A stretch of DNA of 17,234 nt from Candidatus Tepidiaquacellales bacterium UBA6667 (GCA_002455255.1 DKKL01000045.1:24460-41693), one strand, 5' to 3'. Positions 1 to 8,670 are shown, numbered from the stretch's first letter. Numbers and translations are program-made. The notes: generated by a model from the letters alone, not told the origin.

Positions 1-1
1 G

Positions 2-1150
2 GAATTAGTTATATATACTTCAGCTGTTAATAATGAAAATCCGGAATTAAAAAAAGCAATTGAACTGAATATTCCCGTTGTTAAAAGAGCTAAACTTCTT
101 GCTAATATTGTAAATGAAAGATATCTGATTGCCGTATGTGGAACTCATGGAAAAACAACTACTTCATCTTTGCTTTCAAAAATTTTTATTGATGCAAATA
201 CTGACCCAATATTATTCGTCGGAGGCAGTTTAGGTTTTCTTGGTAATTCATCTTTTAGATCAGGTGATGGAAAGTTTTCAATTGCTGAAGCAGATGAATA
301 TGACAGAAGTTTTTTAACATTAAATCCTGATTTAATTATTATAAACAATATTGATTTCGATCATTCTGATATTTATAAAGATTTAGATGAATTTAAAAAA
401 GGATTTTCTGACTTTTTAAAAAATTTGAAAAAAGACGGTAAGATTATTGCAAACAGTGGAGACGAGAATGTGAAAGATGTTTTGAAAGGTATTGATAACA
501 TTATTTGGTTCGGATTAAATGAAAACGATAATTACAAAATATCTGATTTCAAAGACAGTCTCAGAAAAAGTTCTTTTAATGTAAATGGAAAAAATTATGA
601 ATTTCCATTACACGGAATACATAATGTTCATAATGCTACTGCGGCTATTGCTGCTTCGTTGGAATGTGGATTAAATTATGATTCTATATATAATTCAGTT
701 GCAACTTTTGATGGAGTAAAAAGAAGAATGGAATTAAAATATGATAAAGATTTCACAGTGTTTGATGATTATGCTCATCATCCAAAGGAAGTAATGCCTA
801 CATTACAGGCATTCAAAAAAATATCAGAGGGCAGAGTTGTAACAGTTTTTCAACCTCACTTATATTCGAGGACAAAAGATTTTTATAATGAGTTTGCTGA
901 AAGTTTGGATATTTCAGATGAGATATATCTTGCAAAACTTTACCCTGCAAGGGAAACGCAAGTTGATGGTGTATCTTCAGAGTTAATATTACAAAATCTG
1001 AAAAATAAAAATTCTAAATATATTTCAAACGACGATGAATTATTGTCAGATTTAATTAAAAATATACGAAAAAATGATACGGTAGTTTTTATGGGTGCCG
1101 GTTCCATTTCATCTATGTGTGATAAATTTATCAGGGAGTATCTGAAATGA
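2..1150 (+). CDS. murC: UDP-N-acetylmuramate--L-alanine ligase MurC (5' end outside the window)
   Basis: MurC joins L-alanine to UDP-MurNAc with ATP, the first peptide step of cytoplasmic peptidoglycan precursor synthesis. The reading frame is open from base 2, so the gene enters from the left; 382 residues are visible and roughly 70-80 N-terminal residues should be missing compared with the usual 460-490. Seen in the fragment: the Mur ligase P-loop GTHGKTTT (fragment residues 47-54), EADEYDRSFL, NNIDFDHSDIY, the central-domain motif HGIHNVHNA, and the C-terminal domain motifs DDYAHHPKEV and FQPHLYSRTKDF. These are MurC-type rather than MurD/E/F. Its stop overlaps the ftsQ start in an ATGA, so the two are probably translationally coupled. 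The ATG at base 170 is internal, after the P-loop, and is not the start. Confidence 0.96.
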   Translation, partial: ELVIYTSAVNNENPELKKAIELNIPVVKRAKLLANIVNERYLIAVCGTHGKTTTSSLLSKIFIDANTDPILFVGGSLGFLGNSSFRSGDGKFSIAEADEYDRSFLTLNPDLIIINNIDFDHSDIYKDLDEFKKGFSDFLKNLKKDGKIIANSGDENVKDVLKGIDNIIWFGLNENDNYKISDFKDSLRKSSFNVNGKNYEFPLHGIHNVHNATAAIAASLECGLNYDSIYNSVATFDGVKRRMELKYDKDFTVFDDYAHHPKEVMPTLQAFKKISEGRVVTVFQPHLYSRTKDFYNEFAESLDISDEIYLAKLYPARETQVDGVSSELILQNLKNKNSKYISNDDELLSDLIKNIRKNDTVVFMGAGSISSMCDKFIREYLK

Positions 1151-1950
1151 AAAAGAAAAATATATTCATATTTATAGTTTTAACTTTGATTTCTGTTTCT
1201 GCCGTTGTTGTGTTCGCTAATAAATGGAGAAACAATGTAAACTATGAAAAAATTACCATAACAGGAAATTATAATATTCCGGATTCTGATATATTTGAAG
1301 TAGCCCGTTTAAAAAAAGATTCCGTAATTAATATTGAAGAAGTTAATATAAATATAATACAAGACAGACTTTCTAAACATCCTGAAATTAAAAAAGTTTA
1401 TGTAAGTAAAGAACCACCTGCTGAATTGAGAATAGAAATTATAGAAAAAAGACCAATCGCAACCATAAATACCGGAACTGATTTAAAATTAATTGATGAT
1501 GAACTTGAAATATTTCCTTATAAAAATCTTGATAAACTTTATGATTTACCGATTATTAGTGGAATAAAAATAGATGACAATTTAAAGGTTTTTAACAATG
1601 TGAATAAAACCGAATTGAAAAGTGCTTTAAAAGTGATTGTGAATGCATACACTTTCAGTAAACCATTTTATTATAATATATCTGAAGTAAACTTAAGTGA
1701 TTCGAGCAAAATTATAATTTATACTAATGATAATTCAGTTCCTTTTTACATCCCAACCAAAAGTTTAATGAAAATGAATGATGCAGAATTTAACAATCTG
1801 GTGGAGGATAAAGTGAAAATGATGGATGAATTTTATAAAACTGTTTTATTAAAAAATCTTGATAAAGAAATTGAATACGTAGATTTTAGATTTTCAAATC
1901 AAGTAGTTGTGAAATATAAAAATCAAATTAATGGCAAAGAAAAAAGTTAA
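1147..1950 (+). CDS. ftsQ: Cell division protein FtsQ (DivIB family)
   Basis: FtsQ is a bitopic inner membrane protein that links early and late divisome parts through FtsB and FtsL. The 267-residue product has a short lysine-rich cytoplasmic start (MKKKN), one hydrophobic segment at about residues 5-25, and then a POTRA-like domain at about 33-105 (YEKITITGNYNIPDSDIF through the EKRPIA strand, the usual FtsQ signature). A divergent beta domain follows. Sequence conservation is weak, as is normal for the family, so the call rests on topology, the POTRA pattern and the position between murC and ftsA. It starts within the murC stop codon, and its 3' end overlaps the assigned ftsA start by 20 bp. 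Confidence 0.88.
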   Translation: MKKKNIFIFIVLTLISVSAVVVFANKWRNNVNYEKITITGNYNIPDSDIFEVARLKKDSVINIEEVNINIIQDRLSKHPEIKKVYVSKEPPAELRIEIIEKRPIATINTGTDLKLIDDELEIFPYKNLDKLYDLPIISGIKIDDNLKVFNNVNKTELKSALKVIVNAYTFSKPFYYNISEVNLSDSSKIIIYTNDNSVPFYIPTKSLMKMNDAEFNNLVEDKVKMMDEFYKTVLLKNLDKEIEYVDFRFSNQVVVKYKNQINGKEKS

Positions 1951-3217
1951 ATCGCAAAATGAATTAATGGATAACATTATCGTTGGCTTGGATGTAGGCA
2001 CTACGAAAATTTGTGTGCTTGTTTCAAGAATTAACTCTGATGGTAATGTAGAAATACTCGGTATAGGTAAAGCACCATCACACGGACTACACAGAGGTAT
2101 CGTAGTGAATCCTCATAAAACTATTGATTCAATAAAAGTAGCAGTTGAAGAAGCTGAATTGAATTCAGGTTTAACTATTAATTCTGCTTCGATTGGTATA
2201 GCAGGTCACCATATAAGGTGCATTCAAACAGGCGGAGTTGTAGGGATTAATAATTCAGACAGGATAATTGAAGAAGACGATGTTAGAAGATTGATAGATC
2301 AGGCAAAATTAATGAAACTCCCAAGTGATACAAAAATTATTGACGTTATTCCTCAGGAATATATAATTGACGGTAAAGATGGAATATATGATGTACCGGT
2401 CGGTATGTTTGGAGTAAAGATGGAAGCAAAGGTAAACATTATCACAGGGCTTGTTTCTTCTATTGATGACCTGTCAAAATGTGTTATGAGTGCCGGTCTT
2501 GAAATTGACGATATCGTGCTTGAGCCAATTGCTTCATCTTATTCAGTTTTGGATGAAACTGAAAAGAAAGTTGGTGTTGCAATGATTGATATCGGAGGTG
2601 GCACGACTGACATTGCTGTATTTAAAAAAGGAGTATTGAAATATACTGCAGGTATAGGCATCGCCGGAAGTTTAGTAACAAATGACATAGTTGAAGCATT
2701 AGGAATTTCAGAAACGGAAGCAGAAAGGATTAAAAGAGAATTTGGATGTGCATCTGTGAATGAAATATTAAATGATGAGTATATCACTGTAGAATCAATC
2801 AAAGGTAAAGCACCTAAGAGAACAAGAAAAAGTATTTTAAGCAGGATTATCCAGGCAAGAATGCAGGATATTTTTGAACTTGCTGCTATAGAAATCAAAA
2901 ATTCTCAAATTCAAAATGAACTACACGCAGGAGTAGTGGTTACAGGTGGTGGTTCATTAGTTAAAGGTACACGTGAGCTTGCAAGTGAAATACTTGGAAT
3001 GGAAGTAAATCTCGGTATTCCTACAGGTGTATCAGGCGGATTAATAAAAGAAGTTGAAAGCCCGATTTTTGCTACAGGTGTTGGTCTGATTTTACACAGA
3101 ATAAAAACTATAGACGAAATTAAAAGAATCAGTAAAGATAGACCTAAACAAAAAAGAAAAGCAATAAATCCAAAAACTATTTTTGAAAAAATTAAAGCAT
3201 GGTTTGATGAATTATAA
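1931..3217 (+). CDS. ftsA: Cell division protein FtsA (actin-like FtsZ membrane anchor)
   Basis: FtsA is an actin-fold ATPase that tethers FtsZ filaments to the inner membrane and recruits later divisome proteins. The 428 residues show the phosphate-1 motif IVGLDVGTTK (about 16-25), the inserted 1C/SHS2 region (SIGIAGHHIRCIQTGGVVGI), the phosphate-2 motif MIDIGGGTTDIAVF (from about 218) and the adenosine motif VVVTGGGS (about 335-342). The protein ends in a short amphipathic stretch, FEKIKAWFDEL, matching the family's membrane-targeting helix. The start at 1931 overlaps ftsQ by 20 bp and adds a lysine-rich leader; an in-frame ATG at 1967, four residues before the conserved fold, would leave a 16-bp gap instead. 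Neither has a clear ribosome binding site. Confidence 0.96.
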   Translation: MAKKKVKSQNELMDNIIVGLDVGTTKICVLVSRINSDGNVEILGIGKAPSHGLHRGIVVNPHKTIDSIKVAVEEAELNSGLTINSASIGIAGHHIRCIQTGGVVGINNSDRIIEEDDVRRLIDQAKLMKLPSDTKIIDVIPQEYIIDGKDGIYDVPVGMFGVKMEAKVNIITGLVSSIDDLSKCVMSAGLEIDDIVLEPIASSYSVLDETEKKVGVAMIDIGGGTTDIAVFKKGVLKYTAGIGIAGSLVTNDIVEALGISETEAERIKREFGCASVNEILNDEYITVESIKGKAPKRTRKSILSRIIQARMQDIFELAAIEIKNSQIQNELHAGVVVTGGGSLVKGTRELASEILGMEVNLGIPTGVSGGLIKEVESPIFATGVGLILHRIKTIDEIKRISKDRPKQKRKAINPKTIFEKIKAWFDEL

Positions 3218-3240
3218 TGAAATTAATAATATAAAATTAC

Positions 3241-3259
3241 AAATCCTTAGAATGGATTT
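3241..3259 (+). other. Small hairpin in the ftsA-ftsZ gap
   Basis: AAATCC (3241-3246) is followed by a 7-base loop and GGATTT (3254-3259), a perfect 6-bp stem, with a T-run starting about 8 bases later. It lies about 50 bases before ftsZ. It could be a weak attenuator or an RNA-processing site that separates ftsZ expression from ftsA. The stem is short and AT-rich, so chance is possible. Confidence 0.3.
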
Positions 3260-3292
3260 TAACAAAATTTTTTTAATAAAAATAACTTAACC

Positions 3293-3300
3293 AGAAAGGG
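3293..3300 (+). promoter_or_regulatory. Ribosome binding site of ftsZ
   Basis: AGAAAGGG ends 7 bases before the ftsZ ATG, a purine-rich Shine-Dalgarno-like match at the usual distance. It stands out because the other starts in this window have no such element, which suggests ftsZ is translated more strongly than its neighbours. It also supports the ATG at 3308. Confidence 0.55.
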
Positions 3301-3307
3301 TAAAAAA

Positions 3308-4636
3308 ATGGCAATTAAGTTAATTACAAACAATGTTGATGGTGCAAAAATCAGAATCGTCGGAGTCGGCGGTGGTGGCGGAAACATAATCAATAATATG
3401 GTTGATGCGGGTATAAACTCAGTTGAATTTATTGCTGTAAATACTGACAAACAAGCTTTGGAATTAAACAAAGCGAATGTAAAAATTATGATAGGAAAAG
3501 ATGTAACAAAAGGTCTCGGTGCGGGTATGGATGCTGAAAAGGGTATGAAGGCAGCTGAGAACAGCAGAGATGAAATTCACAGAGCTTTAGAAGGAAGTGA
3601 TTTGGTCTTTATTACTGCAGGGATGGGAAAAGGAACCGGAACCGGTGCAGCTCCTGTTGTTGCCCGAATTGCAAAATCACTTGATGCTTTAGTCGTAGCG
3701 TTAGTTACAAAACCTTTTGATTTTGAGGGACAAATGAAATCAAAATTAGCAAACGATGGAATTGATAAATTAAAAAGAGAAGTTGATAGTCTGATTGTAA
3801 TTCCAAATCAAAAACTAATTGAAATAACAGATGATCCTGATATTTCTAAAAATGAAGCTTTTGCATTGGTTGATAGAGTGTTATATCATGCGACAAAAGG
3901 AATTTCACAAATTATTACTGAACCCGGTGAAATGAATGTTGATATGGCTGATGTAAGAACTACTATGCGCGGAATGGGTGATGCAATGATTGGAACAGGA
4001 ATTGCTTCTGGTCCAGACCGCGCAGAAAAAGCTACATTGGCTGCTTTGAATAATCCTTTATTAGAGAATATTAAAATCAAAGGTGCTAAAAGAATTCTCA
4101 CGAATATCAGCACAAACAAATCAATGAAACTTCATGAATTTGATAAAATCAATTCAATGATACTTCAAGAGGTTGGCTATGACAATGAATCAGGGTTTAT
4201 AATTGGGACTATTGATGATACAAGTATGAAAGATGATGAATTAATGATTACTATTATTGCTACCGGTTTTGAAAATGAAGAAATGAATTACAATAATTCC
4301 TTGAAAGATCAAATCGAAGGAAAAGGTATTGTTGAACTTGCAGCCGGTAGAACAAAACTGAAATCTAATACCAACTCAAAACAGAAAGAAGCAGTTTATT
4401 TTGAAGATGAAGTTTCACAATCTAAACCTTATAAAATTTATGAAATACCGAATGACAGTCAGTTAAAAGAATTAGATAAACCTGCTATTATAAGAAGAGG
4501 TGATAACTTAAACATTAATGAAGATTTAAGTGAAAATTTGAATAATATTGATGATTTGGAAGTTAGTGAATGGGATGATTTCAATCTTGATGAAGATTTT
4601 AAAAAACCTGCATTTTTAAGAAGACAAATGGACTAA
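3308..4636 (+). CDS. ftsZ: Cell division GTPase FtsZ
   Basis: FtsZ is the tubulin-like GTPase that polymerises into the division ring. The 442 residues carry the nucleotide loop VGVGGGGGNIINNM (about 18-31), the tubulin signature AGMGKGTGTGAAP (104-116), the T7 loop NVDMADVRT (210-218) whose aspartates complete the GTPase site of the next subunit, an acidic variable linker from about 330, and the C-terminal peptide ending PAFLRRQMD that binds FtsA. Two departures from the usual sequence are visible: lysine 108 replaces the middle glycine of GGGTGTG, and methionine 213 replaces the common phenylalanine of NxDFADV. The frame is intact and all other signature residues are present, so it should be functional. 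It has its own ribosome binding site and is the last gene of the cluster. Confidence 0.97.
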   Translation: MAIKLITNNVDGAKIRIVGVGGGGGNIINNMVDAGINSVEFIAVNTDKQALELNKANVKIMIGKDVTKGLGAGMDAEKGMKAAENSRDEIHRALEGSDLVFITAGMGKGTGTGAAPVVARIAKSLDALVVALVTKPFDFEGQMKSKLANDGIDKLKREVDSLIVIPNQKLIEITDDPDISKNEAFALVDRVLYHATKGISQIITEPGEMNVDMADVRTTMRGMGDAMIGTGIASGPDRAEKATLAALNNPLLENIKIKGAKRILTNISTNKSMKLHEFDKINSMILQEVGYDNESGFIIGTIDDTSMKDDELMITIIATGFENEEMNYNNSLKDQIEGKGIVELAAGRTKLKSNTNSKQKEAVYFEDEVSQSKPYKIYEIPNDSQLKELDKPAIIRRGDNLNINEDLSENLNNIDDLEVSEWDDFNLDEDFKKPAFLRRQMD

Positions 4637-4668
4637 AAGATTCTTCATAATCCACATATTCCTCTAAA

Positions 4669-4726
4669 ATCCCGGTAATATAATGGGTAAATGTTACCGG
4701 GATCCCTCCTTATAGAATTTTTTTTT
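4669..4726 (+). terminator. Hairpin and T-run after ftsZ, end of the dcw unit
   Basis: A perfect 10-bp inverted repeat, ATCCCGGTAA (4669-4678) with TTACCGGGAT (4694-4703), encloses a 15-base loop. A run of nine T follows at 4718-4726, 14 bases past the stem, further than in a classical intrinsic terminator. It probably ends the murC-ftsZ transcript or protects its 3' end. Confidence 0.6.
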
Positions 4727-4740
4727 CATCTAATTATAAT

Positions 4741-4748
4741 TATATTTG
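4741..4748 (+). promoter_or_regulatory. Candidate promoter -7 element for the metH transcript
   Basis: TATATTTG matches the Bacteroidota -7 consensus TAnnTTTG exactly. Transcription would begin near 4753-4758, about 10 bases before the first pairing bases of the riboswitch, which is where an S-box leader should start. No clear -33 TTTG is present: the expected place is occupied by the T-run of the ftsZ terminator. Confidence 0.45.
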
Positions 4749-4765
4749 CTAAGTTCTTTAAATAA

Positions 4766-4907
4766 CTCTGACTTATTAAGAAAAGGTGGAGGGAATAGGC
4801 CCTTTGAAACCTTGGCAACCGCTTAAAAATTTTATTTTTAAGGTCCGGTGCCAAATCCTAACTGTTACCTATATTTTAAAAATCAAACAGTAAAAATAAG
4901 TCGGGAG
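4766..4907 (+). promoter_or_regulatory. SAM-I (S-box) riboswitch aptamer upstream of metH
   Basis: This RNA binds S-adenosylmethionine and lowers expression of the gene behind it when SAM is plentiful. The S-box core is plain: GGTGGAGGGAATAGGCCC, then TTTGAAACCTTGGCAACC, then CCGGTGCCAAATCC. Helices can be drawn directly. P1 pairs GACTTATT (4770-4777) with AATAAGTC (4895-4902). P3 pairs CTTAAAAAT (4822-4830) with ATTTTTAAG (4834-4842). P4 pairs ACTGTT (4861-4866) with AACAGT (4886-4891). The P1 3' strand runs into the antiterminator at 4899-4907. The position before metH fits the family's role in methionine and SAM supply. Confidence 0.95.
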
Positions 4908-4932
4908 CTGATTTGAATTTATGAAAATTTTG

Positions 4933-4969
4933 AAATCTCTCTCGGCTAAGTCGTGAGAGATTTTTTTTT
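4933..4969 (+). terminator. Riboswitch-controlled intrinsic terminator (expression platform)
   Basis: AAATCTCTC (4933-4941) pairs with GAGAGATTT (4955-4963) in a 9-bp stem followed directly by a run of nine T (4961-4969). The 5' arm can instead join an antiterminator: bases 4899-4907 (AGTCGGGAG) pair with 4939-4947 (CTCTCGGCT) over 9 bp, including two G-U pairs. That uses up the P1 3' strand, so SAM-stabilised P1 favours the terminator. This is OFF-on-SAM control by transcription attenuation. Confidence 0.88.
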
Positions 4970-4997
4970 GAACTTTTTCATAAATCAAATAATAAAT

Positions 4998-7900
4998 ATG
5001 GATAAAACAGAATTATTAAAAAAACTTCTCAGTGAAAGAATATTAGTTATTGATGGTGCTATGGGTACTATGATACAACGATATAATTTAACTGAAGTAC
5101 AGTTCAAAGGTGAAAAATTTAAAAAATTTCCTCAATCTTTAAAAGGTGATAATGATTTGTTATCTATTACTCAACCGGAAATTATTAAATCTATTCACAG
5201 AGAATATTTAGATGCCGGTGCGGATATAATCGAAACCAATACTTTTAATTCAAATTCATTTTCACAGTCTGACTATAAACTGGAAGAATTTGTATATGAA
5301 TTAAATTATGAATCTTCAAAAATTGCTAAAGAAGTTGCCGAAGAATATAATAAATTAAATCCATCAAAACCAAGATTTGTTGCCGGGGCAATGGGACCAA
5401 TGAATAAAGCACTTTCGCTTTCTCCTGACGTAAATGATCCCGGATTCAGAACTGTAACTTTTGATGAAGTTGTAAATTCATACTATGAATCTGTTTCAGG
5501 ATTGGTTGAAGGTGGATGTGATATTTTATTAGTTGAAACAGTATTTGATACATTGAACTGTAAGGCTGCATTATTTGCAATTCAAAAATATTTTAAAGAA
5601 AAAAATATTAAATTGCCTGTAATGGTTTCCGGAACGATTACTGATGACAGCGGCAGAACTTTATCAGGACAGACCGCTGAAGCATTTTTATATTCAGTTA
5701 CTCACGTTGATTTGATTTCAATTGGTTTCAATTGTGCACTTGGTGCAAATAAACTGAGACCTCATATATCTGATTTATCTGAAAAATCTGAACTTTTTAT
5801 AACTGCATATCCAAACGCAGGTTTGCCAAATGAATTTGGTGAATATGACGAAACCCCTCAATCAACCGCAAACCAGATTGAAGAATTTTTGAAAGAAGGT
5901 TTGTTAAACATGGTTGGAGGTTGTTGCGGAACAACACCTGAACACATTAAGGAAATAGCTAAGGTCGTAAAAAATTATAAACCAAGAGTCCCTCCAAAAA
6001 TTAAAAAATATCCTCATTACAGTGGCTTAGAACCGCTTGCTGTATATGAAGGAAGCAATTTTATTAATGTAGGGGAAAGAACAAATATTACAGGGTCTGC
6101 AAAATTCAAAAAATTAATTATCTCCGGAAATTTTGAAGAAGCTTTATCTGTAGCAAAACAACAGGTTGAAAGCGGAGCACAAATCATTGATGTTAATATG
6201 GATGAAGGAATGATAGATTCCGAAGAAGTAATGACAAAGTTTTTGAACCTTATTGCCTCTGAACCAGATATTTCAAAAGTTCCGATTATGATAGACTCTT
6301 CAAAGTGGTCAGTAATTGAAGCCGGATTAAAATGTGTTCAGGGTAAAGGAATTGTAAATTCAATTTCTATGAAAGAAGGTGTTGATAAATTTATTGAGCA
6401 GGCAACTAAGGTTAAAATGTATGGTGCAGCGGTGATAGTTATGGCGTTTGATGAAAAAGGTCAGGCTGATAATTATGAAAGAAGAATTGAAATTTGTAAA
6501 CGTGCTTATGATATCCTGACAAAAGAAGTAGGATTTCAACCTGAGGATATAATTTTTGATCCGAACATTCTTACTGTTGCTACAGGAATAGATGAACATA
6601 ATAACTATGCAGTGGATTTCATTAGAGCAACAAAATGGATTAAAGAAAATCTTCCCGGTGCAAGAGTTAGCGGTGGGGTTAGCAATATATCTTTTTCATT
6701 CAGAGGAAATGATAACGTGAGAGAAGCGATGCACTCTGCATTTCTGTATCATGCGATAAAAGCAGGATTAGATATGGGAATTGTGAATGCCGGAATGATA
6801 GAAATTTATGAAAACATTCCAAAAGATTTACTGGAATATGTTGAAGATGTTCTTTTAAACAGAAGACCTGATGCCACAGAGCGATTGGTGGAATTTGCAG
6901 ATCGGGTGAAATCAAAAGGAAAAGAAAAAGTTATAGACGATGCATGGCGAAATACTCCGGTTGAAAAACGACTTGAACATGCAATTGTCAAAGGTATAGT
7001 TGAGTTTATTGATATTGACATAGAAGAAGCAAGAGTTAAATATGAGAGACCTTTGAAAGTAATAGAAGGACCGTTGATGGATGCTATGAATATAGTTGGT
7101 GATTTATTTGGTCAGGGAAAAATGTTCTTACCTCAAGTGGTAAAATCTGCAAGAGTTATGAAAAAAGCAGTTGCTTATTTAACTCCATTTATTGAAGCAG
7201 AAAAAACTTCCGACTCAAAACCAAAAGGAAAAATTCTGATGGCTACGGTAAAAGGTGATGTACATGATATTGGTAAAAACATTGTCGGTGTGGTATTAGG
7301 TTGTAACAATTATGAAGTTATTGATTTAGGAGTTATGGTTACTTCAGAAAAAATTCTTGAAACTGCGAGAACTGAAAAAGTTGATATCATTGGTTTAAGC
7401 GGATTAATAACACCATCACTTGATGAAATGGTTCATGTTGCAAAAGAAATGGAAAGAGAAGGATTTAGTCTTCCTTTGTTGATTGGCGGAGCAACAACTT
7501 CAAAAGTTCATACTGCAGTAAAAATAGAAGAAAATTATAAAAGCGGTCCGGCAATCCATGTACTTGATGCTTCACGGTCTGTACCGGTAGTAAATAGTTT
7601 ACTTGGTGATAAAAAAGATATTTTCCTTTCGACTATTAAGCAGGAATATAAAAACCTGAGAGAACACCATGCAAAAAACAGAACCGAGAAAAAACTAATT
7701 TCTTATGAAGAGGCTGTAAAAAATAAATTAAAATTAAACTGGGATGAATATACACCTCCTACACCTGAATTTACCGGTGTGAAAATTTATGATGATTTTT
7801 CTATTGAAGAAATTTTAAAGTATATTGATTGGACTCCATTTTTCAGAACTTGGGAATTAGCAGGTAAATATCCCGATATTTTAACAGATAATATAGTAGG

Positions 7901-8669
7901 GGAACAGGCAGCAAATTTATTCTTAGATGCTAAAAATATGCTGAAAAAAATAATTGATGAAAAATGGCTAAAAGCAAAAGGAGTAGTAGGAATTTGGAGA
8001 GCAAATTCAACCGGTGATGATATAGAATTATATTCAGATAAAAATGGAAAGAAACTGTTAAATAAATTTCATACATTAAGACAACAAAATAAAAAAGTTC
8101 AGTTGCAGCCAAATTTAGCTTTAGCAGATTTTATTGCTCCTAAAGAATCCGGCTTAGAAGATTACATCGGTGGCTTTGCAGTTACGACTGGTATAGGAAT
8201 TGAAAAAAAACTTGCTGAATTTGAGGCTGATAATGATGATTATAATTCCATATTACTAAAATCATTGGCAGATAGACTTGCCGAAGCCTTCGCTGAACTT
8301 ATGCATAAAATAGTGAGAACCGAAGTTTGGGCTTATGAAAAAAATGAATCATTGACAAATGAAGATTTGATAAATGAAAAGTATAGAGGTATCAGACCAG
8401 CTCCCGGATATCCTGCATGTCCTGATCATACGGAAAAATGGATTCTCTTTGATTTATTAAATGCTGAAAAAAATGCGGGAATCAAATTGACTGAATCTCT
8501 CGCAATGTTTCCTGTTTCTTCTGTCAGTGGGCTTTATTTTTCTCATCCGGAATCGAAGTATTTCGGGCTTGGTAAAATAAATAAAGACCAAATTGTTGAA
8601 TATGCTAAACGGAAAAATATGGAAATTAACGATATTGAAAAATGGCTTTCTCCAAATTTAATTTATTAA
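4998..8669 (+). CDS. metH: Cobalamin-dependent methionine synthase MetH
   Basis: MetH moves a methyl group from 5-methyltetrahydrofolate through cobalamin to homocysteine, making methionine in the cytoplasm. From ATG 4998 the product has 1223 residues, the full family length, with all modules in order. The homocysteine domain has zinc ligands C246, C309 and C310 (GFNC, GGCCGTT). The pterin domain begins at VGERTNITGSAKF. Next come the cobalamin cap and a Rossmann domain with DVHDIGKN, where H756 is the lower cobalt ligand. Last is the SAM-binding reactivation domain with RPAPGYPACPDH (from R1133). A GTG at 4953 extends the frame, but it lies inside the riboswitch terminator and would only translate its T-run, so I reject it. 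There is no Shine-Dalgarno sequence. The SAM-I switch just upstream should repress it when SAM is high. Confidence 0.97.
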   Translation: MDKTELLKKLLSERILVIDGAMGTMIQRYNLTEVQFKGEKFKKFPQSLKGDNDLLSITQPEIIKSIHREYLDAGADIIETNTFNSNSFSQSDYKLEEFVYELNYESSKIAKEVAEEYNKLNPSKPRFVAGAMGPMNKALSLSPDVNDPGFRTVTFDEVVNSYYESVSGLVEGGCDILLVETVFDTLNCKAALFAIQKYFKEKNIKLPVMVSGTITDDSGRTLSGQTAEAFLYSVTHVDLISIGFNCALGANKLRPHISDLSEKSELFITAYPNAGLPNEFGEYDETPQSTANQIEEFLKEGLLNMVGGCCGTTPEHIKEIAKVVKNYKPRVPPKIKKYPHYSGLEPLAVYEGSNFINVGERTNITGSAKFKKLIISGNFEEALSVAKQQVESGAQIIDVNMDEGMIDSEEVMTKFLNLIASEPDISKVPIMIDSSKWSVIEAGLKCVQGKGIVNSISMKEGVDKFIEQATKVKMYGAAVIVMAFDEKGQADNYERRIEICKRAYDILTKEVGFQPEDIIFDPNILTVATGIDEHNNYAVDFIRATKWIKENLPGARVSGGVSNISFSFRGNDNVREAMHSAFLYHAIKAGLDMGIVNAGMIEIYENIPKDLLEYVEDVLLNRRPDATERLVEFADRVKSKGKEKVIDDAWRNTPVEKRLEHAIVKGIVEFIDIDIEEARVKYERPLKVIEGPLMDAMNIVGDLFGQGKMFLPQVVKSARVMKKAVAYLTPFIEAEKTSDSKPKGKILMATVKGDVHDIGKNIVGVVLGCNNYEVIDLGVMVTSEKILETARTEKVDIIGLSGLITPSLDEMVHVAKEMEREGFSLPLLIGGATTSKVHTAVKIEENYKSGPAIHVLDASRSVPVVNSLLGDKKDIFLSTIKQEYKNLREHHAKNRTEKKLISYEEAVKNKLKLNWDEYTPPTPEFTGVKIYDDFSIEEILKYIDWTPFFRTWELAGKYPDILTDNIVGEQAANLFLDAKNMLKKIIDEKWLKAKGVVGIWRANSTGDDIELYSDKNGKKLLNKFHTLRQQNKKVQLQPNLALADFIAPKESGLEDYIGGFAVTTGIGIEKKLAEFEADNDDYNSILLKSLADRLAEAFAELMHKIVRTEVWAYEKNESLTNEDLINEKYRGIRPAPGYPACPDHTEKWILFDLLNAEKNAGIKLTESLAMFPVSSVSGLYFSHPESKYFGLGKINKDQIVEYAKRKNMEINDIEKWLSPNLIY

Positions 8670-8670
8670 T

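Noticed and set aside
2539..2898. Minus-strand frame inside ftsA
   Set aside because: It is the antisense shadow of a conserved gene, with a low-complexity translation and no start signal. The same applies to the antisense frames in ftsZ, metH and rfbB.
4953..4997. GTG start giving MetH 15 extra N-terminal residues
   Set aside because: The GTG and the following codons lie in the riboswitch terminator stem and T-run; ATG 4998 gives the normal MetH N-terminus.
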